A stretch of DNA of 64,000 nucleotides from Marinobacter sp. AC-23. GTDB lineage: Bacteria > Pseudomonadota > Gammaproteobacteria > Pseudomonadales > Oleiphilaceae. Shown in pieces: positions 53,426-63,006 of the stretch. Both the position numbers and the translations under genes were made by a program. Location: the NCBI RefSeq assembly GCF_001858325.1, contig NZ_MBPP01000025.1:1-64000 (forward strand), read 5' to 3'. A model generated the notes under the pieces. It had not been told where the DNA came from. It was given only the letters and a program-made list of their open reading frames with translations, and did not search any database. How positions within the stretch are numbered: the stretch's first letter is position 1; each line of letters begins with the position of its first letter.

Positions 53426-54499
53426 ATGAGATCTTTTCGTCAATTCAAATACCTTACAGTGGCCACTGCCGCAGCTGCGGCGTTTTCGGTTTCTGTACAG
53501 GCTGAAACTCTGCGGCTGCTCACATGGGGAGGCTACGCACCGCAGGATGTCGTTGAGCAGTTTGAGAAAGAAACCGGTATTGAAGTCAAAATTACTCTCT
53601 CCAATAATGAAGACATGATTTCCAAGCTGCGTGCCACACGTGGTTCGGGCTTCGATCTGGCTCAGCCAAGCCAGGACCGCATCGTTAGTGCTCAGGCTGA
53701 TTTCGATATTTATAAGCCTATGGACATGAGCAAGATCGAGACGGCGCAAATTATCCCGTCCATGCTGGCCGCCACCGAAAAGAACACGCAGTTTGAAGGC
53801 GAGGTCTATGGCGTTCCCCACGTTTGGGGCACCAGCGGGCTGATCGTTAACCGCAAAGCCGCAGGCACGATAAAGGATTACACAGATCTGTGTGATGACT
53901 CACTGAGTGGCTCCGTGTCGTATCGTCTTAAACGCCCAACGCTGATTGGTTTTGCTTTTGCACTTGGTGAAGACCCGTTCGCCGCCTACGGCGACACTGA
54001 AAAATACCAGGCCATTTTGGATAAAGTGGAGAAAAAGCTAACCGAGTGTAAGCCTAACGTGAAAGCCTATTGGTCCGGTGGCGATGCTTTGCTGAACCTG
54101 ATGCGCTCAGGGGAAGTATCTGCCGCGATGGCGTGGGATGCCGGCGGCTGGAAGCTTAACGCAGAAAACCCTGATATCGCTTTTGTGGCACCAAGCTCCG
54201 GTGCGCTGGGTTGGATCGACACGTTTGTTTTGCCCCGTAAAACCAAGGCAGAAGAGGCGGCTTACAAGTGGATCAACTTTGTTATGCAGCCAGAAGTTGC
54301 TGCCCGCATTACCGAATCTGCCGGTAACTTTACGGCTGCGAAAGGCAGCGACGAATTTGTTAACGACACCCTCAAAGCACAGTTCAAGGAAAGCTTTCCA
54401 CAAGCTGATCTCGATAACATCAACTGGTACCCACCCGTTCCGGCAGGCCTGGAAGAGATGGAAGGCAAGGTGCTCGACAGGGTGAAAGCCGCTAACTAG
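53426..54499 (+). CDS. ABC transporter periplasmic binding protein, PotD-like
   Basis: The protein has 357 residues. The ATG at 53426 (MRSFRQFKYLTVATAAAAAFSVSVQAE) follows AAGGACGAG and opens a signal peptide. Mature features are LRLLTWGGYAPQDVVEQFEKETGIEV near 30-55, ATRGSGFDLAQPSQDRIVSAQA near 77-98 and VPHVWGTSGLIVNRKAAG near 136-153. AYWSGGDALLNLMRSGEVSAAMAWDAGG near 220-247 follows the PotD/PotF pattern for spermidine or putrescine binding. The ligand is uncertain, because this family also takes other cations and thiamine-like molecules. It is first in a four-gene operon. Confidence 0.87.
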   Translation: MRSFRQFKYLTVATAAAAAFSVSVQAETLRLLTWGGYAPQDVVEQFEKETGIEVKITLSNNEDMISKLRATRGSGFDLAQPSQDRIVSAQADFDIYKPMDMSKIETAQIIPSMLAATEKNTQFEGEVYGVPHVWGTSGLIVNRKAAGTIKDYTDLCDDSLSGSVSYRLKRPTLIGFAFALGEDPFAAYGDTEKYQAILDKVEKKLTECKPNVKAYWSGGDALLNLMRSGEVSAAMAWDAGGWKLNAENPDIAFVAPSSGALGWIDTFVLPRKTKAEEAAYKWINFVMQPEVAARITESAGNFTAAKGSDEFVNDTLKAQFKESFPQADLDNINWYPPVPAGLEEMEGKVLDRVKAAN

Positions 54500-54533
54500 A
54501 CACGGCAATTTTTTCCACAACGGGTTGTTGTCT

Positions 54534-55682
54534 ATGACGGATCAAGCATTTGCTTCGGGTGTCGATGCGGAGGTGCAGGAGGACCTTGCCTGCGCCTTGC
54601 TGAGCAAGCATTTTGGTGAGTTTGCCGCGGTTGATGGGGTGTCGTTCAGTATTCCTCGGGGGGCGTTTTTTTCCATTCTTGGCCCCTCTGGCTGCGGTAA
54701 AACAACGCTGTTGCGAATGTTGGCTGGTTTCCAGCAACCGGATTCCGGGGATATCCTGATCAAGGGCAGTTCGGTACTGCACACTCCCCCAAACAAGCGC
54801 CCGGTTAACATGGTGTTCCAGCACCTGGCGCTGTTCCCCACCATGTCGGTTGCCCAGAACATTGCCTACGGGTTGAAGCGCAAAGGTGTTCCCAAGCGCG
54901 AACACGCTAGTTTGATCGATGAGGTGTTGGCCAAGGTACAACTGCCAGGCTACGGCGACAAACGCATTGATCAACTCTCCGGTGGGCAGAAGCAGCGTGT
55001 CGCAATAGCTCGTTGCCTGGTATTGAACCCAGCCGTGTTATTGCTGGATGAGCCTTTGGGCGCGTTGGATCTAAAGCTTCGCGAGCAAATGAAAATTGAG
55101 CTCAAGCGACTGCAGCGCGAGTTCAATACCACGTTTGTGTACATCACCCATGATCAGTCTGAAGCGATGGTGATGTCCGACCAGGTGGCGGTGATGAACA
55201 AGGGCCGGTTTGAGCAGGTAGGCACTCCGCAAGAGCTTTACTACCAACCAAAAACGGCGTTTGTTGCAAGTTTTGTGGGCGACAGCAATCAGTACGCAGG
55301 CACTGTACAGGCGCAGTCAGGGCAGGTTGTCACCATTGTGACCGAGCACGGAGTGCGTTTGTTGAGCTACGGTAGCCAGCCTATGCCTTCAGGCTCTCCC
55401 GTCACGTTGTTCATTCGGCCAGAGGTGATGCAAATCAGTACCTCTCAGCCGGTAACGGAACAGGACAACTGCCTGAAAGTTACCATTTTGCGCATGCTGT
55501 TTGATGGCGCACACAGCCAGGTGCAGGTGGAAACAGCCGAGCGTGTTGTGCTCACTGTGGCCCTGCCGCAAACCGCGGACTTTCAAGCCTTGGAGGCGGG
55601 CCGTTCGGTGTATGTGAGCTGGCAGGCGAGCCAGTGCTTGTGCTTCCCTGTTTCACCGGAACCGGCAGAGGCTGCGCAGTGA
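54534..55682 (+). CDS. ABC transporter ATP-binding protein, PotA-like
   Basis: The protein has 382 residues from the ATG at 54534 (MTDQAFASGVDAEVQEDL). A TTG three codons earlier is possible. Walker A is GPSGCGKTTLLRMLAGF near 50-66, signature LSGGQKQRVAIARCLVLNP near 149-167, Walker B VLLLDEPLGALDLKLREQMK near 169-188 and HDQSEAM follows. The C-terminal third is a TOBE-type regulatory domain (FIRPEVMQIST). Its stop overlaps the start of the first permease gene (GTGA), so expression is coupled. Confidence 0.92.
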   Translation: MTDQAFASGVDAEVQEDLACALLSKHFGEFAAVDGVSFSIPRGAFFSILGPSGCGKTTLLRMLAGFQQPDSGDILIKGSSVLHTPPNKRPVNMVFQHLALFPTMSVAQNIAYGLKRKGVPKREHASLIDEVLAKVQLPGYGDKRIDQLSGGQKQRVAIARCLVLNPAVLLLDEPLGALDLKLREQMKIELKRLQREFNTTFVYITHDQSEAMVMSDQVAVMNKGRFEQVGTPQELYYQPKTAFVASFVGDSNQYAGTVQAQSGQVVTIVTEHGVRLLSYGSQPMPSGSPVTLFIRPEVMQISTSQPVTEQDNCLKVTILRMLFDGAHSQVQVETAERVVLTVALPQTADFQALEAGRSVYVSWQASQCLCFPVSPEPAEAAQ

Positions 55683-56560
55683 GTGGCGAGCCCGGCAACG
55701 TCAACCGCACACAATATCGCCTTGGTTTTTGGCTGCTGCTGGCGCCTATTGTGCTATGGCTAAGCTTGCTGATTATCCTGCCGCATATCGACATGGTGCT
55801 GGTGTCTCTGCGGGAGCGCATTGCCTCGCGGCAATATGGTTTCAGCCTGAGTAACTACACGGCATTTTTTACCGAACCGCTGTACTGGAATACCTTTGTT
55901 CGCACCGCGGTCATGTCTGTTATTGCCACGTTGCTCACTCTGATTATTGCCTTCCCTGTGTCTTTTTATATTGCCAAGGTGCTCACAGGCAGGCCCAAAA
56001 TCGCACTGTTTATTTTATGCCTGATTCCATTCTGGGTAAGCGAGTTGGTGCGCACTTACGGCTGGATGATATTACTGCGAGAAACCGGGCTAATCAGTGG
56101 CGCACTTCAGTGGTTTGGGCTGGCTGATCAACCGGTTGAAATGTTGTATAACGATGTCGCTATTATGGTGGGGCTTATCTATACCTCGATGCTGTTCATG
56201 GTGGTGCCACTGGTCACCACGCTGGATAGCCTGGATAACAGCCTGATTGAAGCTGGTTACGACCTTGGTGGAAGTAGCTTGCACGTTATGAAGAGCATTG
56301 TTATTCCCCATGCCATGCCCGGCATTATGAGCGGCTGCATTGTGGTGTTTATGCTCACGCTTGGGAACTATCTAACTCCAACTCTGCTGGGGGGTAAAGA
56401 CAGCTTGTGGTTTACCGAGCAAATCTACACCCAGTTTATCACCCGTTTTAATTGGGAGCAGGGCGCAGCTTTCGGCATTCTGTTGCTGGTGCTGTCGTCG
56501 CTGATTGTCTGGCTGGGTTTGAAGATCACCAAACAGTCTTTTACACGGGTGATGTCGTGA
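55679..56560 (+). CDS. ABC transporter permease, PotB-like
   Basis: The protein has 293 residues from a GTG at 55679 that overlaps the ATPase stop; the longer frame upstream would lie inside the ATPase gene. Six membrane helices are visible. The BPD permease EAA motif is EAGYDLGGSSLHVMKSIVIPHAMPGIMSGCIVVFMLTLGNYLTPTLLGG near 191-239. FWVSELVRTYGWMILLRETGLI near 118-139 is typical of PotB. The stop overlaps the next gene start by GTGA. Confidence 0.92.
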   Translation: MSGEPGNVNRTQYRLGFWLLLAPIVLWLSLLIILPHIDMVLVSLRERIASRQYGFSLSNYTAFFTEPLYWNTFVRTAVMSVIATLLTLIIAFPVSFYIAKVLTGRPKIALFILCLIPFWVSELVRTYGWMILLRETGLISGALQWFGLADQPVEMLYNDVAIMVGLIYTSMLFMVVPLVTTLDSLDNSLIEAGYDLGGSSLHVMKSIVIPHAMPGIMSGCIVVFMLTLGNYLTPTLLGGKDSLWFTEQIYTQFITRFNWEQGAAFGILLLVLSSLIVWLGLKITKQSFTRVMS

Positions 56561-57414
56561 TTCCGTCTATTGCCAGCAGTCGTTTTTTCCGGATGTCCTA
56601 TCTGGGTTATGTGACGCTGTTTTTTATCTTTTTGATCACCCCGCTGGTGGTTGTGGCGGCGTTCTCGTTTAACGATTCGCTATTTCCATCGTTGCCATGG
56701 AATGGGTTTACCTGGGATTGGTATTTTGGCGAAGGCGAGCCCCGGCTTGGCCTTTTTCATGATGAAGCCCTGCTCGACAGCATTGGTGTGAGTGTTCAGG
56801 TGGCGGCTGTGACCACGCTGGCAAGCTTGGCGTTGGCAACCTGCAATGCGTTTTTGTTTGAGCGGGAGCAGTTTCCGGGAAAGAATTTTCTTTATGTGCT
56901 CATGCTAATGCCTTTGGTGGTGCCGGGAGTGATACTTGGGGTCTCTATTCTGGTGTTCAGCAGCACTGTGGCTAACTGGTTTGAGGTGCAATTTAACTAC
57001 GAGATTGAAGCTCTGCGGCCTGGCCTGCTGTTAGTCACTCTCGGCCAATTTGCCTTCATTACAACCATTGCCACCCTGGTGATTTCTGCGCGCCTGCGCA
57101 AATTCGATATCACCCAAGAAGAAGCCGCAATGAACCTTGGGGCCAGTCGGCTGACGGCCATCGCTACTGTAACCGTGCCATTCCTGAAGCCCGCTTTGTT
57201 GGGTGCCGGCGTGGTGGCATTCTTGATGTCGTTTGAAAACTTCAATACTACTCTGATGCTGGTTGGTTCAGACGCTCCACTCACTATTGCCATGTTTGAC
57301 CGGCTTCGGGAGGGCTCAACACCGGTATTGAACGCAGTTTCGGTGTTGCTGATGGTGGGGTCGGCGTGCCTGGCACTGGTCTCGATGTTTGCGCAGCGCC
57401 CGGATAAACATTAA
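56557..57414 (+). CDS. ABC transporter permease, PotC-like
   Basis: The protein has 285 residues from a GTG at 56557 overlapping the PotB-like stop. It has six helices. The PotC features are NDSLFPSLPWNGFTWDWYFG near 35-54 and the EAA loop EEAAMNLGASRLTAIATVTVPFLKPALLGAGVVAFLMSFENFNTTLML near 188-235. With the preceding three genes it completes a binding protein-ATPase-permease-permease transporter in one overlapping operon. Confidence 0.92.
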   Translation: MIPSIASSRFFRMSYLGYVTLFFIFLITPLVVVAAFSFNDSLFPSLPWNGFTWDWYFGEGEPRLGLFHDEALLDSIGVSVQVAAVTTLASLALATCNAFLFEREQFPGKNFLYVLMLMPLVVPGVILGVSILVFSSTVANWFEVQFNYEIEALRPGLLLVTLGQFAFITTIATLVISARLRKFDITQEEAAMNLGASRLTAIATVTVPFLKPALLGAGVVAFLMSFENFNTTLMLVGSDAPLTIAMFDRLREGSTPVLNAVSVLLMVGSACLALVSMFAQRPDKH

Positions 57415-57511
57415 TAATCTGCCATGTTATGCTAAGTTTGTATGAGGCATTGAGCTTCTCACCGCCAAAGACCCGTTCTGGAACTTGAATACCTATGTCC
57501 AGTGGTAACCC

Positions 57512-58816
57512 ATGAGAGAAAAAAATGACAAAGGGCAGAAGGTTAGTGCGGCCATTGCCGAGGGCGAGCAGTTCATAAAAACCATTATGGATAGCACGCC
57601 CAATATGATGGGCTATTGGGGCAGGGATTTACGTTGCCGCTATGCCAATAACGCTTATAGTGAATGGTTTGGCATATCGCCGGAAGATGTAATCGGGATC
57701 CGGTTTCAGGATCTGGTAAGTGAGCAATTGTTTGCGCTGAATGAGCCTCATATACGTTTAGTGTTAGCTGGTGTGCCACAGCGCTTTGAGCGTACGCTGA
57801 AAAAATCCAATGGCAGCGTTGGCCATATCATTGGTCACTATATTCCTGATTTTGACGCCGATGGTACGGTCATAGGGTTTTCCATTCAGGCCAGTGAAGT
57901 GACGGTTCTCAAAGAGCTTGAGGCGAAACTCAAGCTGGCGGCGTGTGTTTTTGAGAATACGCTTGATGGTGTTTTGATTACTGATATTGATGGAACTATC
58001 TTGTCCGTTAACCCGGGATTCATTGATATAACGGGATATACAGCGAATGAGGCCGTTGGCCAAACACCCCGTATTCTGCAATCCAACCGGCACGACCATG
58101 CGTTTTATGCCTCCATGTGGGAGGCTATAGAAGCGGATGGCCGCTGGCACGGCGAGATATGGAATCGTCGTAAAGACGGGGACCTTTATCTGCAACGCAT
58201 GACTATCAGCATGGTGCTTGGCGAGGATGGTGAGCCCGTGCGCTATGTGTCGGTGTTCAGCGACATTACGGCGCTTTGGCGCAAAGATGAACATATTAAG
58301 CACCTGGCTTTTCACGACGCGTTGACCGATTTGCCTAACCGTACGTTGCTGATGGATCGCATGGATCAAAAGCTTCGCCATGCGGATCTTGAGCAGAACC
58401 ACTTTGCCCTGATGTTTCTCGATCTTGATGGGTTTAAGCTCATTAACGACAAGCTTGGCCATCATGTAGGCGACGACCTGTTAAAAACTGTTGCGAATAA
58501 GCTTCTGGCTCTGGTGCGACGATCCGATACCGTGGCCCGTGTGGGTGGCGATGAGTTCATATTCATCCTCGACAATCCTCAAGCGAGTAATGAGATTGCT
58601 GATGTCGCGAACCGTATTGTCAGATCGATTAGTGAGCCAATAGATTTTCATGGAGAAACACTCCAGATAGGTGTATCCATTGGCATAGCCATGTTCCCAG
58701 CCGACGGGCTTACATCTGTTAATTTAATCAGAAATGCCGACACTGCGATGTATGCTGCCAAAATCTCAGGCACGAACAGTGTCAGCTTTTTCTCTACTGG
58801 CGAATTTGCGGCGTGA
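57512..58816 (+). CDS. PAS-PAS-GGDEF diguanylate cyclase
   Basis: This is a soluble sensor of 434 residues with no membrane segment. PAS domain 1 is near 22-135 (IMDSTPNMMGYWGRDLRCRYANNAYSEWFG). PAS domain 2 with its PAC part is near 143-260 (VFENTLDGVLITDIDGTILSVNPGFIDITGY; WRKDEHIKHL linker). The GGDEF domain spans about 265-432. DLDGFKLINDKLGHHVGD is the nucleotide and metal site, and the active motif GGDEF is intact. RRSD lies five residues before it, an inhibitory RxxD I-site. It should make c-di-GMP with product feedback. The signal is unknown; PAS could bind a small ligand or haem. Confidence 0.95.
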   Translation: MREKNDKGQKVSAAIAEGEQFIKTIMDSTPNMMGYWGRDLRCRYANNAYSEWFGISPEDVIGIRFQDLVSEQLFALNEPHIRLVLAGVPQRFERTLKKSNGSVGHIIGHYIPDFDADGTVIGFSIQASEVTVLKELEAKLKLAACVFENTLDGVLITDIDGTILSVNPGFIDITGYTANEAVGQTPRILQSNRHDHAFYASMWEAIEADGRWHGEIWNRRKDGDLYLQRMTISMVLGEDGEPVRYVSVFSDITALWRKDEHIKHLAFHDALTDLPNRTLLMDRMDQKLRHADLEQNHFALMFLDLDGFKLINDKLGHHVGDDLLKTVANKLLALVRRSDTVARVGGDEFIFILDNPQASNEIADVANRIVRSISEPIDFHGETLQIGVSIGIAMFPADGLTSVNLIRNADTAMYAAKISGTNSVSFFSTGEFAA

Positions 58817-58820
58817 TTGG

Positions 58821-60627
58821 CTAGCTTGCCGCTGGCAAATCCTGCACATAGGCACCGGGCGCCGGTTCAATTATTGGCAGTTTTCCCTCACCTGCGGCAC
58901 GAGCTTTCACCTCGCCACCACCAAACTGCTCCGCCCAAGTGACCCAATCAGGCCACCAGGAGCCTTCGAACGATTTGGCGCGACGTAACCAGGCATCCGG
59001 ATCCAGGTTGCTGTCTTTATGAAGGCGGTAGCCATACTTCTTTCGATCCGGAGGTTGATGATGCCTGCGATATGTCCCGACCCGCCGAGTACGAAGCGCA
59101 CCGGGCCGCCCAGGCACCGGGAGCCCTGGTAGCATGAGATCCAGGGGGCGATGTGATCCTCGATGGCGGATGCGAAGTAACTTGGTACCTTAACCTTTCC
59201 CAGATCAATCGGTGTGCCTGCCAGCTCAATACCACCAGGCTCCCGCAGTCGGTTGTGCAGGTACATGTTGCGCAGATAGAAGCTGTGCATAGCCGCCGGC
59301 ATGCGGGTGGAGTCTGAGTTCCAGTACAACAGATCGAAGGGTGCAGTATCGCGCCCCAGAAGGTAATTGTTGACGAAGAATGACCATATCAAGCTGTTGG
59401 CCCTCAGCATGTTGAAGGCCGTCGCCATTGAGGCCCCCTCAAGACAGCCCTGCTTTTCCATGGCTTTCTCGAGTTTGCTGACGGAGTCTCATCGATGAAC
59501 GCCTCGAGGTCGCCGACCTCTGAGAAGTCCATGAGGCTATTGAGAAAGGTTGCGCTTTTAACCCGGTTGTCTTCCCGCGCTGCGAGCCAAGCCAGGGTGC
59601 AGCCGAGGAGGGTGCCGCCAATACAGTACCCGACGGTGTTGAGTTCACGCTCGCCGGTGGCTTGCTCAATGGCATCCATGGCGGCGATTGGTCCCTCCAG
59701 CATGTAATCTTCAAAGGTCTTGTGGGCCAGCTCTGGTCCTGGATTAATCCAGGACACGACGAACACAGTGTGGCCGTGCTCTACCCAGTAACGGATGAAC
59801 GATTTTTTCTCACCCAGATCAAGAATATAGTACTTGTTGATCCACGGTGGAATCACCAGCAGCGGGCGCCGATGGACGGTTTCGGTGGTTGGTCGGTACT
59901 GAATGAGTTGCATTAGATCGTTCTGGTAAATTACGTCGCCTGGGGTGGTGGCCAGATTTTCACCAACTTTAAAGGCGTCCGGATCCGACATTCGGAAGGG
60001 CATAGGGCCCTCGCCCTCATCCATGTCACGTAGTAGGTTGGCCAAACCACGCAGCAGATTTTTCCCCCGGCTCTGGATTGTTGCACGCAGCACCTCTGGG
60101 TTACTCAGGATGAAGTTGCTCGGTGCCAAAGCGTCGGTCATCTGACCGGTAAAAAATCGCAATTTGCGCCGGGTGTGGTTGTCCAGGCCTCGTACATCGT
60201 TGACGGTGTCCATGATCCAGCGATTCGACAGCAGGTATGCCTGTTTGATGACGTTGAACGCCATCGCCTCACTCCAGGCCTGATCGCGAAAGCGCCCGTC
60301 ACCGGGTTCTGGCTCCGCTACGTCCAGTGGCTTATTTCGCAAACCGCTGGTCAGTAACCCCCACCCGAATCGAGAGCTGTCCCTGACAAGACGCATCTGG
60401 GCCAGGATCAGAGTGTCTGGCTGGGTTACGAGCTTGCCGGTTAGAGAAATAAAGGGTTTGGCTATGCTTTTGACGCTGACCGGGCTGGGCGGGCTGCCAC
60501 GCAACCGGCGCATAATCGAGCGTTTTACAATATTACCGCCATGTATGCTTGCGCGCATCAGGGACTGGGGCACAACGTCGGGCTCGAACTCGGTGGAGGA
60601 TGTAATTTTAAATGGTTTTTCAGACAT
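58821..60627 (-). CDS. phaC: Poly(3-hydroxyalkanoate) synthase PhaC, two frame breaks
   Basis: PhaC polymerises 3-hydroxyacyl-CoA into granules. The repaired length is 602 residues, the class I size. It starts at 60627 ([19 protein letters not shown]) with CGGAG upstream. The lipase-like box with the catalytic Cys is [15 protein letters not shown] near 335-349, preceded by [17 protein letters not shown]. One base is missing near 59478 (repair gives [20 protein letters not shown]) and one near 59056 (repair gives [13 protein letters not shown]). [13 protein letters not shown] carries the catalytic His near 525, and WRLRAK-like [23 protein letters not shown] closes the protein. It lies 93 bases downstream of phaB. 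Confidence 0.93.
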
Positions 60628-60720
60628 TTACGCAGTCTCCGCTCTACGGCCACTGGGGCCGTAGAAGTATCAGGAACGACAACGGACGCAGGTGTTCGAT
60701 GCGTCTACCAAGACGTGGTG

Positions 60721-61464
60721 TTACATATACACGCCGCCGTTAACGTTAATCTGCTGGCCGGTGATGTAGTCTCCTTCTGCTGCCAGGAACACGACGGCTC
60801 GGGCGATTTCCTCCGGTTGGCCAAAACGGCCCATTGGCACCCTGGCAACGATCTGTTCGCGTATATTCTCAGGAACCTGAGCGAGCATTTCGGTCTCGGT
60901 AAAGCCAGGAGCAATGGCGTTAACGGTAATGTTGTGCTTGGCCGCCTCCAACGCCAGGGTTTTGGTGAACGCAATGATGCCACCCTTGCTGGCGGCGTAG
61001 TTGGCTTGCCCGAAGTTACCCGCCTGGCCGACGAAAGAAGTGATATTGATGATGCGCCCGTACTTCTGTTCCAACATGATGTTCAGCACTTCGGAACAGG
61101 TTGCGTAGACACTCCCCAGGTTGGTATCGAGAACCTCGTTCCAGTCATCATCGGTGAGCTTTCTCATGGACTTGTCGCGGGTGATACCGGCGTTGTTAAC
61201 CAGGATGTCGATGCGGCCCCAGTCTTCGTGCACCTTCTTGATCATGCCCCGTGCCGCAGGCATCGTTGAAAGATCCGCTTTGATGGCCATTGCCCGGACG
61301 CCGGTGGCCTCAATTTCCTTGATGACTTCGTCTGCATCGGACTGGCGCGATCGGTAGTTGATTGCGACGTCGGCGCCGCGTTGGGCAAGCTGAAGTGCGA
61401 TGTGTCGACCGATGCCACGAGATCCACCGGTCACCACTGCCACTCTACCTTTGAGGTCTTGCAT
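60721..61464 (-). CDS. phaB: Acetoacetyl-CoA reductase PhaB
   Basis: This NADPH-dependent SDR of 247 residues reduces acetoacetyl-CoA to (R)-3-hydroxybutyryl-CoA for PhaC. The start MQDLKGRVAVVTGGSRGIGRHIAL has AAGGAGA and contains the cofactor loop TGGSRGIG near 12-19. NAG, the Ser of ITSFVGQAGNFGQANYAASKGG, with YAASK near 153-157, and APGFTETEML are present. NYRSRQSDAD near 36-45 fits NADPH preference. A general FabG role cannot be excluded by sequence, but its place between phaC and phaZ supports PhaB. Confidence 0.9.
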   Translation of the reverse strand: MQDLKGRVAVVTGGSRGIGRHIALQLAQRGADVAINYRSRQSDADEVIKEIEATGVRAMAIKADLSTMPAARGMIKKVHEDWGRIDILVNNAGITRDKSMRKLTDDDWNEVLDTNLGSVYATCSEVLNIMLEQKYGRIINITSFVGQAGNFGQANYAASKGGIIAFTKTLALEAAKHNITVNAIAPGFTETEMLAQVPENIREQIVARVPMGRFGQPEEIARAVVFLAAEGDYITGQQINVNGGVYM

Positions 61465-61610
61465 GGCACTCTCCTTGAGATGATGTTGGCACTTAATTAT
61501 TTTGATTATTAAAACATCACGCCTACGCAGGGAAATGCTGCGAGAAGGGCTCTATTTCAAGCTAGCAGAGGCCCCGCCGCTTAACAAGGAATCAGCAGAA
61601 AATCAATGGG

Positions 61611-62827
61611 TCACGTCGCACGGATGAAATCCCGTAACCGCGGCGCAATAGCTTCGCGCCATTGGCTGCCGTTGAATACACCGTAATGGCCAACACCCGG
61701 CTGCAAGTGATGCAGACGGCGGGATTCAGGTATATTGACACACAGATCGTGGGCGGCCCGGGTTTGTCCGGGGCTGGAAATATCGTCCTTCTCGCCTTCG
61801 ATCGTCATCAGGGCGGTGTCGTGAATCGCGGCTGGGTTCACCAGGCGCCCGCGGTGCTTGAAGCAGCCCCGCGCCAAGTGAAATTCCTGGAAGACACGCT
61901 GAATGGTATCCAGATAATACGTTGCTGGCAGATCCATCACCGCCAGGTATTCGTCATAGAAGTCGCGGTGCCGACTGACCTTCTCGGCCTTATCATCGCG
62001 AATGGATCTAAATAGCCCGCGATAGGCATCAACGTGGCGGTCGAGGTTCATATTCACAAACCTGCCAGTTGCAAGAATCCGGGATAAACCTTGCGCATGG
62101 CTCCGGGGTAGGGCGCGGGTACCGGATGGACCAGGTTGTGTTTGAACCACGCCAATTTGTGCTCGGTGGCCAGTTTGCAGGGCGCGGTGGGATCGACACG
62201 GCCGTCTATAGGGCCGCTCATCAGCGCCAGCGAGCGAGGTGTCGCGGGGTGGCCATCCTCGGCCATAATGGCGGTTGCAGCGAGTGCCGCGACCACAGGC
62301 TGACAGACCGCCAACACGTGAGTGTCGGGCCCTATGTGGCTGATGAAGTCGACAACGTAGTCGATGTAATCGTCGAGGCCAAAATCGCCCTCAGACAGCG
62401 GAACCCGGCACGCATCGCGCCAATCGGTGATGTATACGTCGTGATCCGGCAACATGGCTTCTACAGTGCCCCGCAGCAGCGACGCAAAATGGCCAGATAG
62501 AGGCGCAATAATCAGCAATTTCGGGTCATCAGGCCGCGCCACGTCGCGCTGGAAATGTTTGAGCTGCGCAAATGGTTTACGTTTTACAATGGTTTCATGA
62601 ACGGCGACTTGCTCGCCGTTACATTCGGTTGTGGGCAGATTGAAGGCAGGCTTTGGGTAGCGGCGAGTAAGGTCTTCGAATACACCGTAGGCTGAGGCAA
62701 CGCTGCGTGCCCCGGGAATGCGGGATAAAGGGCTCAGACGGTGCTGGAGCAGGGTGCTCTGGGCGCCGGTTAGCATGCGTATGGGCTTCAGCGCGGCGCG
62801 GCCTATCTCATGGGCAAAGTACATCAT
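61611..62827 (-). CDS. phaZ: Intracellular polyhydroxyalkanoate depolymerase PhaZ, frame-broken
   Basis: The repaired length is 405 residues, typical of intracellular PhaZ. It starts at 62827 (MMYFAHEIGRAALKP). YVTDWRDA-like YITDWRDACRVPLSEGDFGLDDYIDYVVDFI lies near 132-162. The nucleophile segment is LAVCQPVVAALAA near 172-184, where Cys replaces Ser as in this family. DVYI and MSGPIDGRVDPTAP follow. One base is missing near 62058 (repair gives QLAGFVNMNLDRHVDAY). The C-terminal part shows EGEKDDISSPGQTRAAH and LQPGVGHYGVFNGSQWR, with the catalytic Asp and His. With phaC and phaB it allows both storage and reuse of polymer. Confidence 0.92.
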
Positions 62828-63006
62828 GGCATTGTCCTGCTTGAGTTCTGGGTTGCGGCATTTTCCCAGTAAGCCTTAGGGGGCCGTGACAGATACATTA
62901 ACATGGTTTTGATGAATCGAAATTTGGGTAAGGAAATATCGGCGCCATAAGTCTGCGACTACTATGCTGAAAAGATACTGAACGCTACCGGGCGAGGAGG
63001 TGCGAC

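Noticed and set aside
58821..60627. A two-subunit (class III/IV) PHA synthase suggested by split reading frames
   Set aside because: Repair of two single bases gives one continuous class I-sized PhaC, and the pieces do not match PhaE or PhaR.
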